Origin: Motilimonas sp. E26 | GTDB lineage: Bacteria > Pseudomonadota > Gammaproteobacteria > Enterobacterales > CBDFNC01 | Assembly: GCF_021278025.1 (NCBI RefSeq) | Contig: NZ_JAIBHJ010000003.1 | Span: 186,975 to 250,974, forward strand | Length of the DNA: 64,000 nucleotides | Direction: 5' to 3' | Shown here: one piece after another, positions 46,934 through 56,978 of the stretch | Numbering within the stretch: position 1 is the stretch's first letter | Layout of the letters: each line of letters starts with the position of its first letter | Notes under the pieces: model-generated | Database searches by the model: none | Told to the model about the DNA's origin: nothing | The model's input: the letters and a program-made list of their open reading frames with translations, nothing else | Program-made: the position numbers and the translations under genes

Positions 46934-48247
46934 ATGCGTTGCTATGTACTATTGTTGCTCTTGCTAGCTTCACCCGCTTGGTCGATTGATGCGATGTCTC
47001 TGCTTCATGATAAGCAATATCAAGCGCTCAGTCGTTATCTTGATGGAGTGTTTTTACAACATACCAATGGCGCGTTATCAGAGCAAAAATTGGGGCAAGC
47101 GTTAGCTCCATTTGCCGACAGTGATCTTGAGCTGAATGCTGTGTTTGAAGAGTGGCGGGCAGCAATGCCAAATACATGGCAACCGCACCTCGCTGCAGGT
47201 ATTTATTATCATCATTTAGCGTGGCTTAGTAGAGGAACTAAATACGCTAGCAATACCAGTAAACAAAGAATGAAAGCAATGAAATCTTACCGTGCTAAAG
47301 CGATAGCCCATCTTACTCGAGTCACGGTGATTGAACCCAAGCTTGCGCACGCATGGGCTTACTTGATCAATTTAACTAAGTTAGTTAGAGGCGCTGAAGA
47401 TATCGAGCGTCTTTATCAACAAGCTAACTTGTATGTTCCCAGTTCATTTATATTACATTGGAATTATGCTAACGCCATAACGCCAAAATGGGGCGGTACG
47501 ATACAGGAAGTATTGCTATTTTCTCAACAAATGGAGCAGGCAAGTAAGCAATGGCCTCATTTGCGTGTGTTCATTGGCTATCCAGATTATGTATTGGCAG
47601 ACATTGCTAGGCGTAAAAACAACGATGAAAAAAGAGCTCTTGAGCATATAGAAAAGGCGCTTAACTATGGAGAGACCATGGGCTATCTGAATTTAAAAGG
47701 GCGTATTTTAACGAGGCTAGAAGCTTATTCAGAAGCAGAAGTAGCATATCAACGCACCCTACAGCTTGACCCTCACTACTCGCCTGCTCTGGTCGGATTG
47801 GCTTGGATGTTTTTCAATACTGAGCAATATGAGCGTGGGCTAGAATATGCCAATCAAGCGTTAGCATTAGAGCCTTTATCGCCTGATGCGTTAGAGATAC
47901 GGGCACGAATTTTTTCTCGAATGAAAATGCCAGATAGGGCATTGGTCGATTTGACTCAGTTCGCACAATACGGCGTGATGTCCCACTCGTTATATCGCTT
48001 GCAAGGCTATCTGCTTTTTTATAACAAGAAAGACTACCAGAGTGCTGCAGTGGTGTATGACTATGCCGCTCAGTTAAAGCCCAAGGATGATCGTGCTTGG
48101 TATTACCTAATGGCATCGCGTTATATGCTAAAAGATTGCCGTTATGTGGATGCCGCAAAGCAGTTCCTAGCTTTGTGCGAGAAGAGCGCAGAGTGTAAGC
48201 CGCGTGACTTAAGTTGGAGCAAACAAAACCTAACATGTACGTTTTAG
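46934..48247 (+). CDS. Secreted TPR protein (DUF4034-like)
   Basis: 437 residues from ATG 46934 with TAAGGAGCC upstream. A signal peptide (LLLLLLASPAWS) is followed by a helical domain with WNYANAITPKWGGTIQEVL, a KWGG segment typical of DUF4034. TPR repeats run from about residue 255 (YLNLKGRILTRLEAYSEAEV) to 400. Four cysteines sit near the C-terminus. Periplasmic, probably a protein-binding scaffold; specific function unknown. The 252-bp gap downstream shows no feature. Confidence 0.7.
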   Translation: MRCYVLLLLLLASPAWSIDAMSLLHDKQYQALSRYLDGVFLQHTNGALSEQKLGQALAPFADSDLELNAVFEEWRAAMPNTWQPHLAAGIYYHHLAWLSRGTKYASNTSKQRMKAMKSYRAKAIAHLTRVTVIEPKLAHAWAYLINLTKLVRGAEDIERLYQQANLYVPSSFILHWNYANAITPKWGGTIQEVLLFSQQMEQASKQWPHLRVFIGYPDYVLADIARRKNNDEKRALEHIEKALNYGETMGYLNLKGRILTRLEAYSEAEVAYQRTLQLDPHYSPALVGLAWMFFNTEQYERGLEYANQALALEPLSPDALEIRARIFSRMKMPDRALVDLTQFAQYGVMSHSLYRLQGYLLFYNKKDYQSAAVVYDYAAQLKPKDDRAWYYLMASRYMLKDCRYVDAAKQFLALCEKSAECKPRDLSWSKQNLTCTF

Positions 48248-48499
48248 GTTTGGGCTAAAAATAGCCTTGCTGAAATAGGATTAACCAAATGCGCTCTCAT
48301 CTCAATATTTGTTTGGCAATCAGATCAGACTCTTGTGTCATTTGATTTTATTATCGTTAATTAACACCACGGTTATGTTGTTAAGTTATTGATCACAATA
48401 TTGAAGATTGCTATTAACATGTTTCTCGTTTAACCATTTAGTGTAGTGACCATCACCCTAAATAGTGTTGGTAAACCCTAATGAAAATGGAGCAATAGC

Positions 48500-49591
48500 A
48501 TGTGTACCCGCATTTTAAATAATATTAATAAAAATCATGTAACAGTCGGTCGCAATATGGACTGGGAGTTTCCCCTACAAGCGACCCTATTTATGCATCC
48601 GGCCCATGGTAAGCGTGTCGGAATGAGTGCTACAGAAGCTGCGAAAGAAGGGCTAGATTCCTCCCAAGTACGTCGCTGGAAGATCAAGCATGCGACGATT
48701 GCTACTATGGTCGGCGATGATATTAATGGCTATGGTTTTTGCGATGGCATGAACGATCAGGGTTTAGTGGCAAATGCGTTGTATGATACAACCTGTACTT
48801 TCGGTGACGGTGCGTTGGCTGAAAATCAAAAAGGACTAAGTGTTTTATGCTGGGGGCAATTTATTCTTGATCGCTTTGCCACTGTTTCTGAAGCGGTAAC
48901 TTTTTTTGCGAAAGATAAAATTCGTTTATTCGGTGGCAAAGTGCCGGGTGACGACAATTCTGCTGCTGTTCTGCATATTTCGATTTCAGATAAAACGGGC
49001 AATTCCGCTATTTTAGAAATTGAGCAAGGGTTGGTAAAAAGCTATCAGAGCGAAAATTATACCGTGATGACCAATCAGCCTAATTACGCGACTCAGCTTA
49101 AATTAATGGATTATTGGATGTACCAGTGGAATAAATCTGAGGTGCGTAACCTACATCCTGTTTTTACTGTTCCAGGCGGTTACACTGCTGTGCAACGATT
49201 TGAGCGTGGTTGTTTTTATCGCTACTTGTCTAATGAAACGGCAAAAGGCGCTAACCCTGTGGCTCAAGTTCGTTCGATGGTGGCAACCTGTATTGTTCCC
49301 ACCGCTTTTGAAGAGCTACACCCGTTAAGTGTGCTTGAAAAAGTAGAAAAAGGGCTAGGCTATTCCGTAAATTCGCAAACCCTGTGGACCAATGTGAGTG
49401 ATAGCAGAGATCGACGTTACTACTTTATTAGCAATGAAAATATGCAAATGATTTGGCTTAATATGGATAATGATCTCCGACAAAGTAAAAAGCTGGTGAT
49501 CAGTGATAGTTTTGTGAAAACTGAGTTCATGGGGCAAGCGAATCACTTAATGGAAGAATGTGACTCTGCACCTTTTAGTTATTCCTGTTAA
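48500..49591 (+). CDS. Linear amide C-N hydrolase (choloylglycine hydrolase family)
   Basis: 363 residues of the Ntn-hydrolase fold. After removal of Met, Cys2 would be the N-terminal nucleophile (MCTRIL), and GRNMDWEF supplies the conserved Arg and Asp. YGFCDGMNDQGLVANALYD matches the family's substrate-pocket strand, and VMTNQPNY the Asn position. Members hydrolyse bile salts, penicillin V or acyl-homoserine lactones. There is no signal peptide, so this one is likely cytoplasmic. Substrate unknown. Confidence 0.85.
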   Translation: MCTRILNNINKNHVTVGRNMDWEFPLQATLFMHPAHGKRVGMSATEAAKEGLDSSQVRRWKIKHATIATMVGDDINGYGFCDGMNDQGLVANALYDTTCTFGDGALAENQKGLSVLCWGQFILDRFATVSEAVTFFAKDKIRLFGGKVPGDDNSAAVLHISISDKTGNSAILEIEQGLVKSYQSENYTVMTNQPNYATQLKLMDYWMYQWNKSEVRNLHPVFTVPGGYTAVQRFERGCFYRYLSNETAKGANPVAQVRSMVATCIVPTAFEELHPLSVLEKVEKGLGYSVNSQTLWTNVSDSRDRRYYFISNENMQMIWLNMDNDLRQSKKLVISDSFVKTEFMGQANHLMEECDSAPFSYSC

Positions 49592-49668
49592 CGATAAGCT
49601 GGTTGAGCTAGTCGTGCATTCTAAGTCGATAATAGCGGCGTCTGCCATGTTGGCGTGGTTAACTTAGT

Positions 49669-50745
49669 TTATTGTAAGGCTTCCATCCCTATTGCAGTAA
49701 TATCAAGTTTGTAGCAGTTTTTACCGGATGCTTTGGCGCGATAGAGCGCTTCATCCGCTCTACGAAAAGCGGTTCGATGCATATGACGTTGATGGGGCGT
49801 AGCCCCGCAGCTGACGGTAACATTACGTTCAAAGTTGAATTTTTTCGCGGCAATTTTATCTTGCAATTCCATTAGTTTGTTTTCGATTGCATTGATATCG
49901 GAGAGATAAAAGGCAATCAAAAACTCTTCTCCGCCCCAGCGTGCCACAACGCCATCATCGCCAATTGTGTTAGCTAACTGCTTGGCAATGACTTTGAGCA
50001 CATGATCGCCGATGTCGTGTCCATAAGTATCATTGACGCTTTTAAAGTCATCAACATCCAACATCGCAATCCATTTCACTTCATCTGAATTAAGCAGTAA
50101 CTCTTCCATTTTTAAGCGATTGGGTAAGCGGGTTAATACGTCGGTGGTAGATAATGTTTTTAGTTGTAAATTCGACTCTTTCAATAAACGCATGGTACGT
50201 CTACGGCCAGAATCGTAGAAATATGCAATAGAAAAAAGGAAAAAATAAATAATAGCCAAATGGATGAAACTGATGGAATCAAAGGGAACGGGTTGCCAAT
50301 TTTGCATCTCAGTGAGGCAAAAATAGGCCACCACGGCGAAATTGATCAGGCTAAAAAAAGATCCAAGCTTGTAACCAAGTATAAATATCGCGACGACAGG
50401 AGTTATAAAGCAAAAGGCGAGGGCTAATTCGCGGTTTTGAGAACCGATGATAAATAGCAGGCTTATTGTCGTTATGATAGTGACAGTAAGAATGCCGGCG
50501 GTACGTGTACTTCTGCGATTTTTTAGGAAATAGTAACCCGCAAGGCACAAGGCTACCCCTGTCCCCTGAATGGTGGCAAGAACAGGATAAGAGTCAATGA
50601 AGACGTTATAGTAAATAAAGAAGGATAATATCAACATCAAGATCGTAAGCGCTACGAAGACGAATGAATTCTCTCTAAACTCTTCATCTGAGTGGCTCTG
50701 GTTAAGCCATGTTTCGATGCCACGATTAAGCAATTTTTTTATCAT
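49669..50745 (-). CDS. Membrane diguanylate cyclase (GGDEF)
   Basis: About 358 residues from ATG 50745, or 371 from ATG 50784; neither has a strong ribosome-binding site. Six N-terminal hydrophobic helices form a sensor domain (FVFVALTILMLILSFFIYY onward). A GGDEF domain follows with active site WGGEEF, so cyclic di-GMP synthesis is expected. The residues before it (GDDGVVAR) lack the RxxD inhibitory site, unlike the cyclase at 2286-3776. Single gene, transcribed away from the MITE-like element. Confidence 0.87.
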   Translation of the reverse strand: MIKKLLNRGIETWLNQSHSDEEFRENSFVFVALTILMLILSFFIYYNVFIDSYPVLATIQGTGVALCLAGYYFLKNRRSTRTAGILTVTIITTISLLFIIGSQNRELALAFCFITPVVAIFILGYKLGSFFSLINFAVVAYFCLTEMQNWQPVPFDSISFIHLAIIYFFLFSIAYFYDSGRRRTMRLLKESNLQLKTLSTTDVLTRLPNRLKMEELLLNSDEVKWIAMLDVDDFKSVNDTYGHDIGDHVLKVIAKQLANTIGDDGVVARWGGEEFLIAFYLSDINAIENKLMELQDKIAAKKFNFERNVTVSCGATPHQRHMHRTAFRRADEALYRAKASGKNCYKLDITAIGMEALQ

Positions 50746-50939
50746 ATTAGGTCGTTTATCAATGAGATATAGCCTTTTGGCCATAGGGTAACTTATAACC
50801 TAGCAAAAGATTAATAAGGTGTTTACTTATCAATGGGGCTTGTTTGAGTTTTTTGTTCGAATTGTGGCAAGACGACACTTTTTGCGGATGATGGCCTTTC
50901 GTTATTCATCGTTCGGCACCATTGAATAAAACGAAAGGT

Positions 50940-51204
50940 TATACCCAATCAACTTGAAGATGCATGTTTCAGAGCACCACCGTGTTTTCAATACTAGGCA
51001 CGCTAATGCAGGAATGTAGGTACCTTTCAAATTAGCGTAACAACGTAGTGGAAACACGGCGGCGCTCCCAAAGGGCAAGTTTTACACGCGTTTATGCTGT
51101 GTTATTGATTTTGATAAGGAGAAGCCATTACCTGCAATCAATGCCTTGCCTAAACGCGTGTAAAATCTTGCTGAAATCAAGCCTCTCCAGGTTGATTGGG
51201 TATA
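50940..51204. mobile_element. 265-bp MITE-like element with 14-bp terminal inverted repeats
   Basis: Ends TATACCCAATCAAC and GTTGATTGGGTATA are perfect inverted repeats. Inside are two long imperfect palindromes. One is built from GAGCACCACCGTGTTTTCA and TGGAAACACGGCGGCGCTC, with an inner CACGCTAAT/ATTAGCG pair. The other is built from GCAAGTTTTACACGCGTTTA and TAAACGCGTGTAAAATCTTGC. No open frame of note. It fills most of the gap between the cyclase and the DUF72 gene. Confidence 0.8.
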
Positions 51205-51208
51205 TACT

Positions 51209-52075
51209 TCAAAACATCGCCAGCTGATCAAATTCAGGCTCAGGCAGGTTAAACCAAGCGGCGGGTTCACCCAGCATCTCGGCAAACATCGCAGCTAGCT
51301 CGGGCGCTTGTAAATTATCGGCGGTGTGCACGTATAAGTAGGGCGATTTGCCTTGTTTTAGCCATTGCTGAATTTTACTGACCCAAGGTAAAAACAAAGC
51401 GCGATTGTTTTCTAGCGCTATATCACCAATAAAGCGCACCACGGGTTGATTGCTGGTGGCAATGGCATGCACTGGCACTTTTGGCTTTTGCGTTTGGCCA
51501 TGCTGAATAACGGGGTTACTGGCATCGGCTAAAAACACCGGCCGCGAGTCCATAATGATGCGATTCATTTGTTGCTCGATTAAAAAGCCATTGAAACGCT
51601 TTTCAATCTCGCCTTTGGCAAAATACGCTAAATGGCGCACTTCCACGCCATATTGCCAGTCACGGGGTAATTGCTTGAGAAAGGTCATTAGCAGCGGCAG
51701 ATCATCGGGACCGAAGCTGGCCGGTAGTTGCAATTTAACCAGACCGATTTTGTGTTGTAGCGGTGCAAATAAGTTAAAAAATTCACTTAACTCATGGCTA
51801 ACGGCGCATAAGCGCTTTTGATGAGAGATGGTTTGCGGCAGCTTTAAGCTAAACTTGAAATCTTCGGGCGTGTCTTGGCGCCATTTTGCCACTGCAGCAG
51901 GAGTGGGCAGGGCATAAAAAGTGGTATTTCCTTCTACCGAGTTAAATACACGACTGTAATGATAAAGCGCACTACAAGGCGTCTCGGTTTGACGGGTTAA
52001 ACGTGGTTGCCACGCCTTTTCTGACCACATCGCCATGCCAATGCGTAATTTTGTCTCTGCTGATGTGTTTTGCAC
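51209..52075 (-). CDS. DUF72 (YecE) family protein
   Basis: 288 residues starting at GTG 52075, needed to keep the conserved LRIGMAMWSEKAW beginning. DUF72 barrel features follow: FNSVEGNTTFYALPTPAAVAKWR, FKFSLKLPQTISHQKRL, and YLYVHTADNLQAPELAAMF. Function of the family is unknown. The ATG at 52036 would cut into the conserved start. Confidence 0.82.
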   Translation of the reverse strand: MQNTSAETKLRIGMAMWSEKAWQPRLTRQTETPCSALYHYSRVFNSVEGNTTFYALPTPAAVAKWRQDTPEDFKFSLKLPQTISHQKRLCAVSHELSEFFNLFAPLQHKIGLVKLQLPASFGPDDLPLLMTFLKQLPRDWQYGVEVRHLAYFAKGEIEKRFNGFLIEQQMNRIIMDSRPVFLADASNPVIQHGQTQKPKVPVHAIATSNQPVVRFIGDIALENNRALFLPWVSKIQQWLKQGKSPYLYVHTADNLQAPELAAMFAEMLGEPAAWFNLPEPEFDQLAMF

Positions 52076-52172
52076 GATTTACCCTTGCCTAGCTTTTCCT
52101 CTATAATAGCGCGTTTGCACTTGATGGAATCAAGTGTGTTAAAGATAAAATAGTAACTAGCAGAGATAGACA

Positions 52173-52388
52173 ATGCCGATTTATGAATATCGCTGTCAGG
52201 CCTGTGGCCATGAATTAGAGAAAATGCAACGCATGAGTGATGATCCGCTAAAGGATTGTCCCCAATGCGCCGAGCCAAAACTAACTAAGCTTATTTCTGC
52301 GCCGGGTTTTCGTCTCGGCGGCAGTGGTTGGTATGAAACCGACTTTAAAACCGGCTCGAAAAAGAATTTAGCAGCGAAAGAATCTTAA
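52173..52388 (+). CDS. FmdB-family zinc-ribbon protein
   Basis: 71 residues. [19 protein letters not shown] and [32 protein letters not shown] are the FmdB/CxxC_CxxC_SSSS signature, with two CxxC knuckles. Small putative regulatory protein of unclear function. It commonly precedes aspS in gammaproteobacteria, as here (73 bp away). Confidence 0.85.
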   Translation: MPIYEYRCQACGHELEKMQRMSDDPLKDCPQCAEPKLTKLISAPGFRLGGSGWYETDFKTGSKKNLAAKES

Positions 52389-52461
52389 ATTTACCCTGTG
52401 TGATGGTACAGTTAGCCATCTTCAGTATCGAATAGTAAAACCAGAACAGGAACGAACCAGC

Positions 52462-54252
52462 ATGCGCACCTTATATTGCGGCGAAGTAAACGAACAACAC
52501 ATTGACCAACAAGTAGAATTAGTCGGTTGGGTAAATAAACGTCGCGATTTGGGCGGCGTGATTTTCCTTGATTTACGTGACCGTGAAGGCCTAGTGCAAG
52601 TGGTTTACGATCCAGACTTAGCTGATGTGTTTGAGCTTGCTAGCAGCTTGCGCAATGAGTTTTGTGTAAAAGTTACCGGTAAAGTGCGTGCACGCCCTGA
52701 AAGCCAAGTGAATAAAGATATGCGCACGGGCGGCATTGAAATTCTAGGTCAAAACTTAGAGATTTTAAGCAAATCAGCGCCGCTGCCATTAACGCTGGAC
52801 GATCATCAAAAAAACAGCGAAGAGCAACGTCTTAAGTACCGTTACTTAGATTTACGTCGCCCTGATATGGCGGAAAAAATTAAATTCCGTGCGCGCGTAA
52901 CCAGCTCAGTGCGCCGCTTTCTTGATGACAATGGCTTTTTAGATATTGAAACGCCAATGCTAACTAAAGCGACGCCAGAAGGTGCACGTGATTATTTAGT
53001 GCCAAGCCGTACCCACCACGGTCGTTTCTTTGCATTGCCACAATCGCCACAGTTATTTAAGCAGTTGCTGATGATGGCGGGCATGGATCGTTACTACCAA
53101 ATCGTTAAGTGCTTCCGTGATGAAGACTTACGTGCGGATCGCCAGCCTGAATTTACCCAAATCGATATTGAAACCTCGTTTATGAGCGCTGACCAAGTGA
53201 TGTCGGTAACGGAATCAATGATCCGTCAGTTGTTCCAAGACTTACTAAACGTTGATTTAGGCGAGTTCCCGCGCATGACTTACGCTGAAGCGATGCGTCG
53301 TTTTGGCTCTGATAAGCCAGATTTACGTAACCCAATGGAGCTGGTGGACGTTGCTGATTTATTAAAAGAGGTTGAGTTCCAAGTATTCTCTGGCCCAGCC
53401 AATGATGAAAAAGGCCGCGTGGCAGTATTATGTGTACCGGGCGGCGCGTCATTGTCGCGTAAGAACATTGATGATTACGGCAAGTACGTAAACATTTACG
53501 GCGCCAAAGGGCTAGCATGGTTGAAAGTGAATGAAGTGGCAAAAGGTGTGGATGGTATTCAATCGCCAATCGCGAAGTTCCTTACGCCTGAAATTATTGC
53601 CGCTTTACTTGAACGTACCGGCGCGAAAGATGGCGACATCATTTTATTTGGTGCCGATAAAGCTAACGTGGTGGCTGAAGCCATGGGCGCACTGCGCTTG
53701 AAAGTGGGTGAAGATTTAGGCTTAACGTCTGACGAGTGGAAGCCGCTATGGGTGGTTGACTTCCCAATGTTTGAAGAGCTACCAAATGGTGGTTTAACAC
53801 CGCTGCATCACCCGTTCACGGCGCCAACAGGTTTAACGCCAGCACAGTTAGAGCAAGATCCTGCTAACGCATTATCTGATGCTTACGACATGGTATTAAA
53901 CGGCTGTGAGTTAGGCGGTGGTTCGGTACGTATCTATGACCAAGAAATGCAAGCAACTATCTTCCGTATTCTTGGTATTACCGATGAAGAAGCAGAAGAG
54001 AAATTTGGCTTCTTACTGGAAGCGCTTAAATTTGGTGCGCCGCCGCACGCAGGTCTTGCGTTTGGTTTAGACCGCTTAGTGATGCTAATGACAGGCGCGA
54101 GCTCTATTCGTGACGTTATGGCATTCCCGAAAACGTTAACGGCAGCGTGTCCGTTAACCAACGCGCCGGGTCAAGCTAATCCTGCGGCGCTGGCTGATTT
54201 GAACATTGAAGTTATAAAAGCGCCTGAAAAGGCAAATGAGGAACAGGCCTAA
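52462..54252 (+). CDS. aspS: Aspartyl-tRNA synthetase
   Basis: 596 residues, bacterial-type AspRS with the GAD insertion domain. N-terminal anticodon-binding OB fold ([26 protein letters not shown]), class II motif 2 ([18 protein letters not shown]), and motif 3 ([15 protein letters not shown]). Charges tRNA-Asp. Its stop overlaps the nudB start (TAATG). Standard length, no irregularities. Confidence 0.98.
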   Translation: MRTLYCGEVNEQHIDQQVELVGWVNKRRDLGGVIFLDLRDREGLVQVVYDPDLADVFELASSLRNEFCVKVTGKVRARPESQVNKDMRTGGIEILGQNLEILSKSAPLPLTLDDHQKNSEEQRLKYRYLDLRRPDMAEKIKFRARVTSSVRRFLDDNGFLDIETPMLTKATPEGARDYLVPSRTHHGRFFALPQSPQLFKQLLMMAGMDRYYQIVKCFRDEDLRADRQPEFTQIDIETSFMSADQVMSVTESMIRQLFQDLLNVDLGEFPRMTYAEAMRRFGSDKPDLRNPMELVDVADLLKEVEFQVFSGPANDEKGRVAVLCVPGGASLSRKNIDDYGKYVNIYGAKGLAWLKVNEVAKGVDGIQSPIAKFLTPEIIAALLERTGAKDGDIILFGADKANVVAEAMGALRLKVGEDLGLTSDEWKPLWVVDFPMFEELPNGGLTPLHHPFTAPTGLTPAQLEQDPANALSDAYDMVLNGCELGGGSVRIYDQEMQATIFRILGITDEEAEEKFGFLLEALKFGAPPHAGLAFGLDRLVMLMTGASSIRDVMAFPKTLTAACPLTNAPGQANPAALADLNIEVIKAPEKANEEQA

Positions 54253-54680
54253 TGGCTAAGCGCCCTGAATCTGTGCTGGTAGTGATTTACACCGTACAGG
54301 GCAGGGCGCTGATGTTACGTCGCTTAGATGATGCTAACTTCTGGCAATCGGTGACCGGCAGTTTGGAAGCAGGTGAAACGCCCTATCAAACAGCGGCTCG
54401 TGAAGTATTGGAAGAAACGGGCATTGATATCGACGGACAAGGTTTAACTCTGAATGATTTAAATCAACAAGTAAGCTACGAAATTCGACCCTTATGGCGT
54501 CAACGCTATGCTGAAGGGGTCACAACGAACATTGAACATCAATTTACTTTAGCGCTTCCCGCTCAATGTGAGATCTCTCTTACCGAGCACAGTGAGCACT
54601 GTTGGTTGCCCCTCAAAGAGGCGGCAGCATTAGCAAGCTCAGCAACTAATCGCCAGGTTATTTTAGCGTTAACAAAATAA
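54252..54680 (+). CDS. nudB: Dihydroneopterin triphosphate diphosphatase NudB
   Basis: 142-residue Nudix hydrolase. The Nudix box is complete ([22 protein letters not shown]). [21 protein letters not shown] and [17 protein letters not shown] match NudB, which removes pyrophosphate from dihydroneopterin triphosphate in folate synthesis. It lies between aspS and yebC, as in E. coli. Confidence 0.92.
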   Translation: MAKRPESVLVVIYTVQGRALMLRRLDDANFWQSVTGSLEAGETPYQTAAREVLEETGIDIDGQGLTLNDLNQQVSYEIRPLWRQRYAEGVTTNIEHQFTLALPAQCEISLTEHSEHCWLPLKEAAALASSATNRQVILALTK

Positions 54681-54694
54681 ATCCGGAGGCTGTC

Positions 54695-55438
54695 ATGGCA
54701 GGTCATAGTAAATGGGCCAACATCAAACATCGCAAAGCGGCGCAAGACGCTAAACGCGGTAAAATTTTCACCAAACTTATTCGCGAATTAACCGTTGCCT
54801 CACGCGAGGGAGGCTCGGATGCAGACGCTAACCCACGACTGCGTGCAGCGATTGATAAAGCATTATCTAATAATATGACCCGTGACACGGTTGAGCGAGC
54901 GGTAAAACGTGGTGCTGGTGAGCTAGATGGTCAAGAGTTAGAAACCATTATCTATGAAGGTTATGGCCCAGGTGGCACGGCGGTGATGGTGGAAACTATG
55001 ACCGATAACCGTAACCGTACTGTTGCCAGTGTGCGCCATGCTTTTAGCAAAGCGGGCGGTAATTTAGGCACAGATGGCTCGGTTGCGTACTTGTTTGAGA
55101 AAAAAGGCGTGATTGCCTATGACGCAGAAGTAGATGAAGACACCTTGATGGAAGCGGCCCTTGAAGGCGGCGCAGAAGATGTGCTTGCCCATGATGATGG
55201 TAGCTTAGAGGTGTTTACTACGCCGGAAGAATTCGGGGTTGTAAAGGACGCTCTTGATCAAGCGGGTTTTACCGCTGAAAATGCTGAAGTGACCATGGTG
55301 CCTTCGACCAAAGCGGAATTAGACGCCGATACGGCGGCTAAGTTTTTGCGCTTGATTGATATCTTAGAAGACGATGATGATGTACAAGAGGTATATCACA
55401 ACGGTGATATTTCTGATGAAGTGGCGGCGACCTTGTAG
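54695..55438 (+). CDS. yebC: YebC/PmpR-family regulatory protein
   Basis: 247 residues starting [22 protein letters not shown], the canonical YebC start. [23 protein letters not shown] and the ending [11 protein letters not shown] match. CGGAGGCTGTC precedes ATG, a strong ribosome-binding site. Upstream of ruvC as usual. It is the second YebC-fold protein in the window after the YeeN-type gene at 25889-26614. Confidence 0.95.
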   Translation: MAGHSKWANIKHRKAAQDAKRGKIFTKLIRELTVASREGGSDADANPRLRAAIDKALSNNMTRDTVERAVKRGAGELDGQELETIIYEGYGPGGTAVMVETMTDNRNRTVASVRHAFSKAGGNLGTDGSVAYLFEKKGVIAYDAEVDEDTLMEAALEGGAEDVLAHDDGSLEVFTTPEEFGVVKDALDQAGFTAENAEVTMVPSTKAELDADTAAKFLRLIDILEDDDDVQEVYHNGDISDEVAATL

Positions 55439-55503
55439 TCCGCATTTTATCAATATAAATGATAAAGCTAAGACTGTTGAGCTGGTTTTTATTGAGTCAT
55501 AAC

Positions 55504-55565
55504 AAGCTGAATATCTCGAAGACGCCCTAGATACATCCTTGATGAAGCTTCGAACTATTCAGCTT
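55504..55565. repeat. Imperfect 18-bp inverted repeat after yebC
   Basis: AAGCTGAATATCTCGAAG and CTTCGAACTATTCAGCTT pair with two mismatches around a 26-base spacer. Within the 225-bp yebC-ruvC gap it could be a relic palindromic repeat or an RNA hairpin. No T run follows. Confidence 0.55.
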
Positions 55566-55608
55566 ACTATTGCCAATTAAATCGTTTAATTATTGGTTAA
55601 TCGTTGGT

Positions 55609-55632
55609 AAGGAGCTAAGGCTCCTTTTTTGT
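55609..55632 (+). terminator. Terminator between yebC and ruvC
   Basis: AAGGAGC / GCTCCTT with a four-base TAAG loop, followed by TTTTTTG, 32 bases before the ruvC start. It probably ends most yebC transcripts, so ruvC likely has its own weak promoter or relies on read-through. Confidence 0.8.
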
Positions 55633-55663
55633 TGGTATAGCACAACATGATACAGGCACATAA

Positions 55664-56185
55664 ATGGCAATAATTCTGGGCATTGATCCCGGCTCGCGCA
55701 CCACAGGTTTTGGCTTGGTAAAGTTTATTCGTGGCAAGTTTGAATACGTTGCCAGTGGCTGTATTCGCACCCAAGGCGATGAGTTAGCATCGCGTTTACA
55801 CACGATTTACAACGGTATTAGTGAAATAATCTTGCAATATCAACCCGATGAGTTTGCCATTGAGCAAGTGTTTATGGCGAAAAATGCTGACTCGGCGTTA
55901 AAGCTCGGCCAAGCGCGTGGCGTGGCAATTGTGGCGGCAACCAATCAACAGCTAACAGTGGCAGAATATTCGGCGCGGCAAATTAAGCAAGCTGTGGTGG
56001 GCACGGGCGGCGCGAAAAAAGAGCAAGTGCAGCATATGGTCCAACACATATTAAAATTAGACGGCGTACCACAAGCGGATGCGGCCGATGCGCTGGCGGT
56101 GGCTATGTGCCATGGGGCGACGCAATCTAGCCTTATTGCAATGGCGGGGCAAGTGCGAAAAACCGTACGTGGGCGGATGCGTTAA
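55664..56185 (+). CDS. ruvC: Holliday junction resolvase RuvC
   Basis: 173 residues. Acidic catalytic residues are visible in [28 protein letters not shown] and [13 protein letters not shown]. Cuts Holliday junctions in recombination. ATG start; ruvA follows after 118 bp holding a hairpin. Confidence 0.97.
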   Translation: MAIILGIDPGSRTTGFGLVKFIRGKFEYVASGCIRTQGDELASRLHTIYNGISEIILQYQPDEFAIEQVFMAKNADSALKLGQARGVAIVAATNQQLTVAEYSARQIKQAVVGTGGAKKEQVQHMVQHILKLDGVPQADAADALAVAMCHGATQSSLIAMAGQVRKTVRGRMR

Positions 56186-56236
56186 AACAAACTTTACATG
56201 ATGGCGATAGGTTTAAATCAAACTGAGAATAAATAT

Positions 56237-56256
56237 AACTGGATATTCATCCAGTT
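56237..56256 (+). terminator. Hairpin between ruvC and ruvA
   Basis: AACTGGAT / ATCCAGTT with a four-base loop, then GTTTTCT. Possible weak terminator or attenuator before ruvAB. Confidence 0.5.
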
Positions 56257-56303
56257 GTTTTCTATCCTAGCTTATTTTATTCAACCCAACAGGACTGAGC
56301 GCA

Positions 56304-56918
56304 GTGATCGGAAGACTTAGAGGCATTTTACTTGAGAAACAAGCCCCAGAAATTTTAATTGAGGTGTCAGGTGTCGGTTATGAAGTGCAGCTGCCGATGA
56401 GTTCGTTTTATCATTTACCAGAGCCGGGCCATGAAGCGGTGGTTTATACCCATTTTGTGGTGCGTGAAGATGCACAGTTATTGTACGGTTTTACCGATAA
56501 ACTTGAACGCGCCATGTTTCGTGAATTAATTAAAGTTAATGGTGTCGGGCCAAAATTGGCACTGGCGATTTTATCAGGGATGACGGCGAATCAGTTTGTG
56601 CAGTGCATTGAAGATAATAATGTCACCGGACTCGTTAAGCTACCGGGTGTAGGTAAGAAAACCGCCGAACGTTTATTAGTTGAAATGAAAGACAGGCTTA
56701 AAGGGTGGGTTGGTGCGGATCTGTTTAACCCTGCGCTGCCAAGAGATGAAGAAAGCGTTGCCGTGACCGCGGCCACTGATGAAAAAGGTGAAGCCATCGG
56801 CGCATTAATCTCACTCGGTTATAAACCTGCCGTAGCAGAAAAAATGGTTAAGCAAGTTTATAGCGAAGGGGCGAGCTGTGAGAGCTTGATCCGCGACGCT
56901 CTGCGGACAATGGCGTAA
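56304..56918 (+). CDS. ruvA: Holliday junction DNA helicase subunit RuvA
   Basis: 204 residues starting at GTG 56304 ([12 protein letters not shown]). Domain I OB fold, two helix-hairpin-helix motifs ([13 protein letters not shown] and [16 protein letters not shown]), and C-terminal domain III that contacts RuvB ([20 protein letters not shown]). Binds the junction and loads RuvB. Confidence 0.97.
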   Translation: MIGRLRGILLEKQAPEILIEVSGVGYEVQLPMSSFYHLPEPGHEAVVYTHFVVREDAQLLYGFTDKLERAMFRELIKVNGVGPKLALAILSGMTANQFVQCIEDNNVTGLVKLPGVGKKTAERLLVEMKDRLKGWVGADLFNPALPRDEESVAVTAATDEKGEAIGALISLGYKPAVAEKMVKQVYSEGASCESLIRDALRTMA

Positions 56919-56978
56919 CATAACAAGCGTCCAGTTTGTTAACTCAAGTCGTCATGACAAAAGGTAATGGCAAAATAA

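Noticed and set aside
53180..53569. 129-codon minus-strand frame within aspS
   Set aside because: Antisense shadow of a strongly conserved aminoacyl-tRNA synthetase with no independent start signal or family match.
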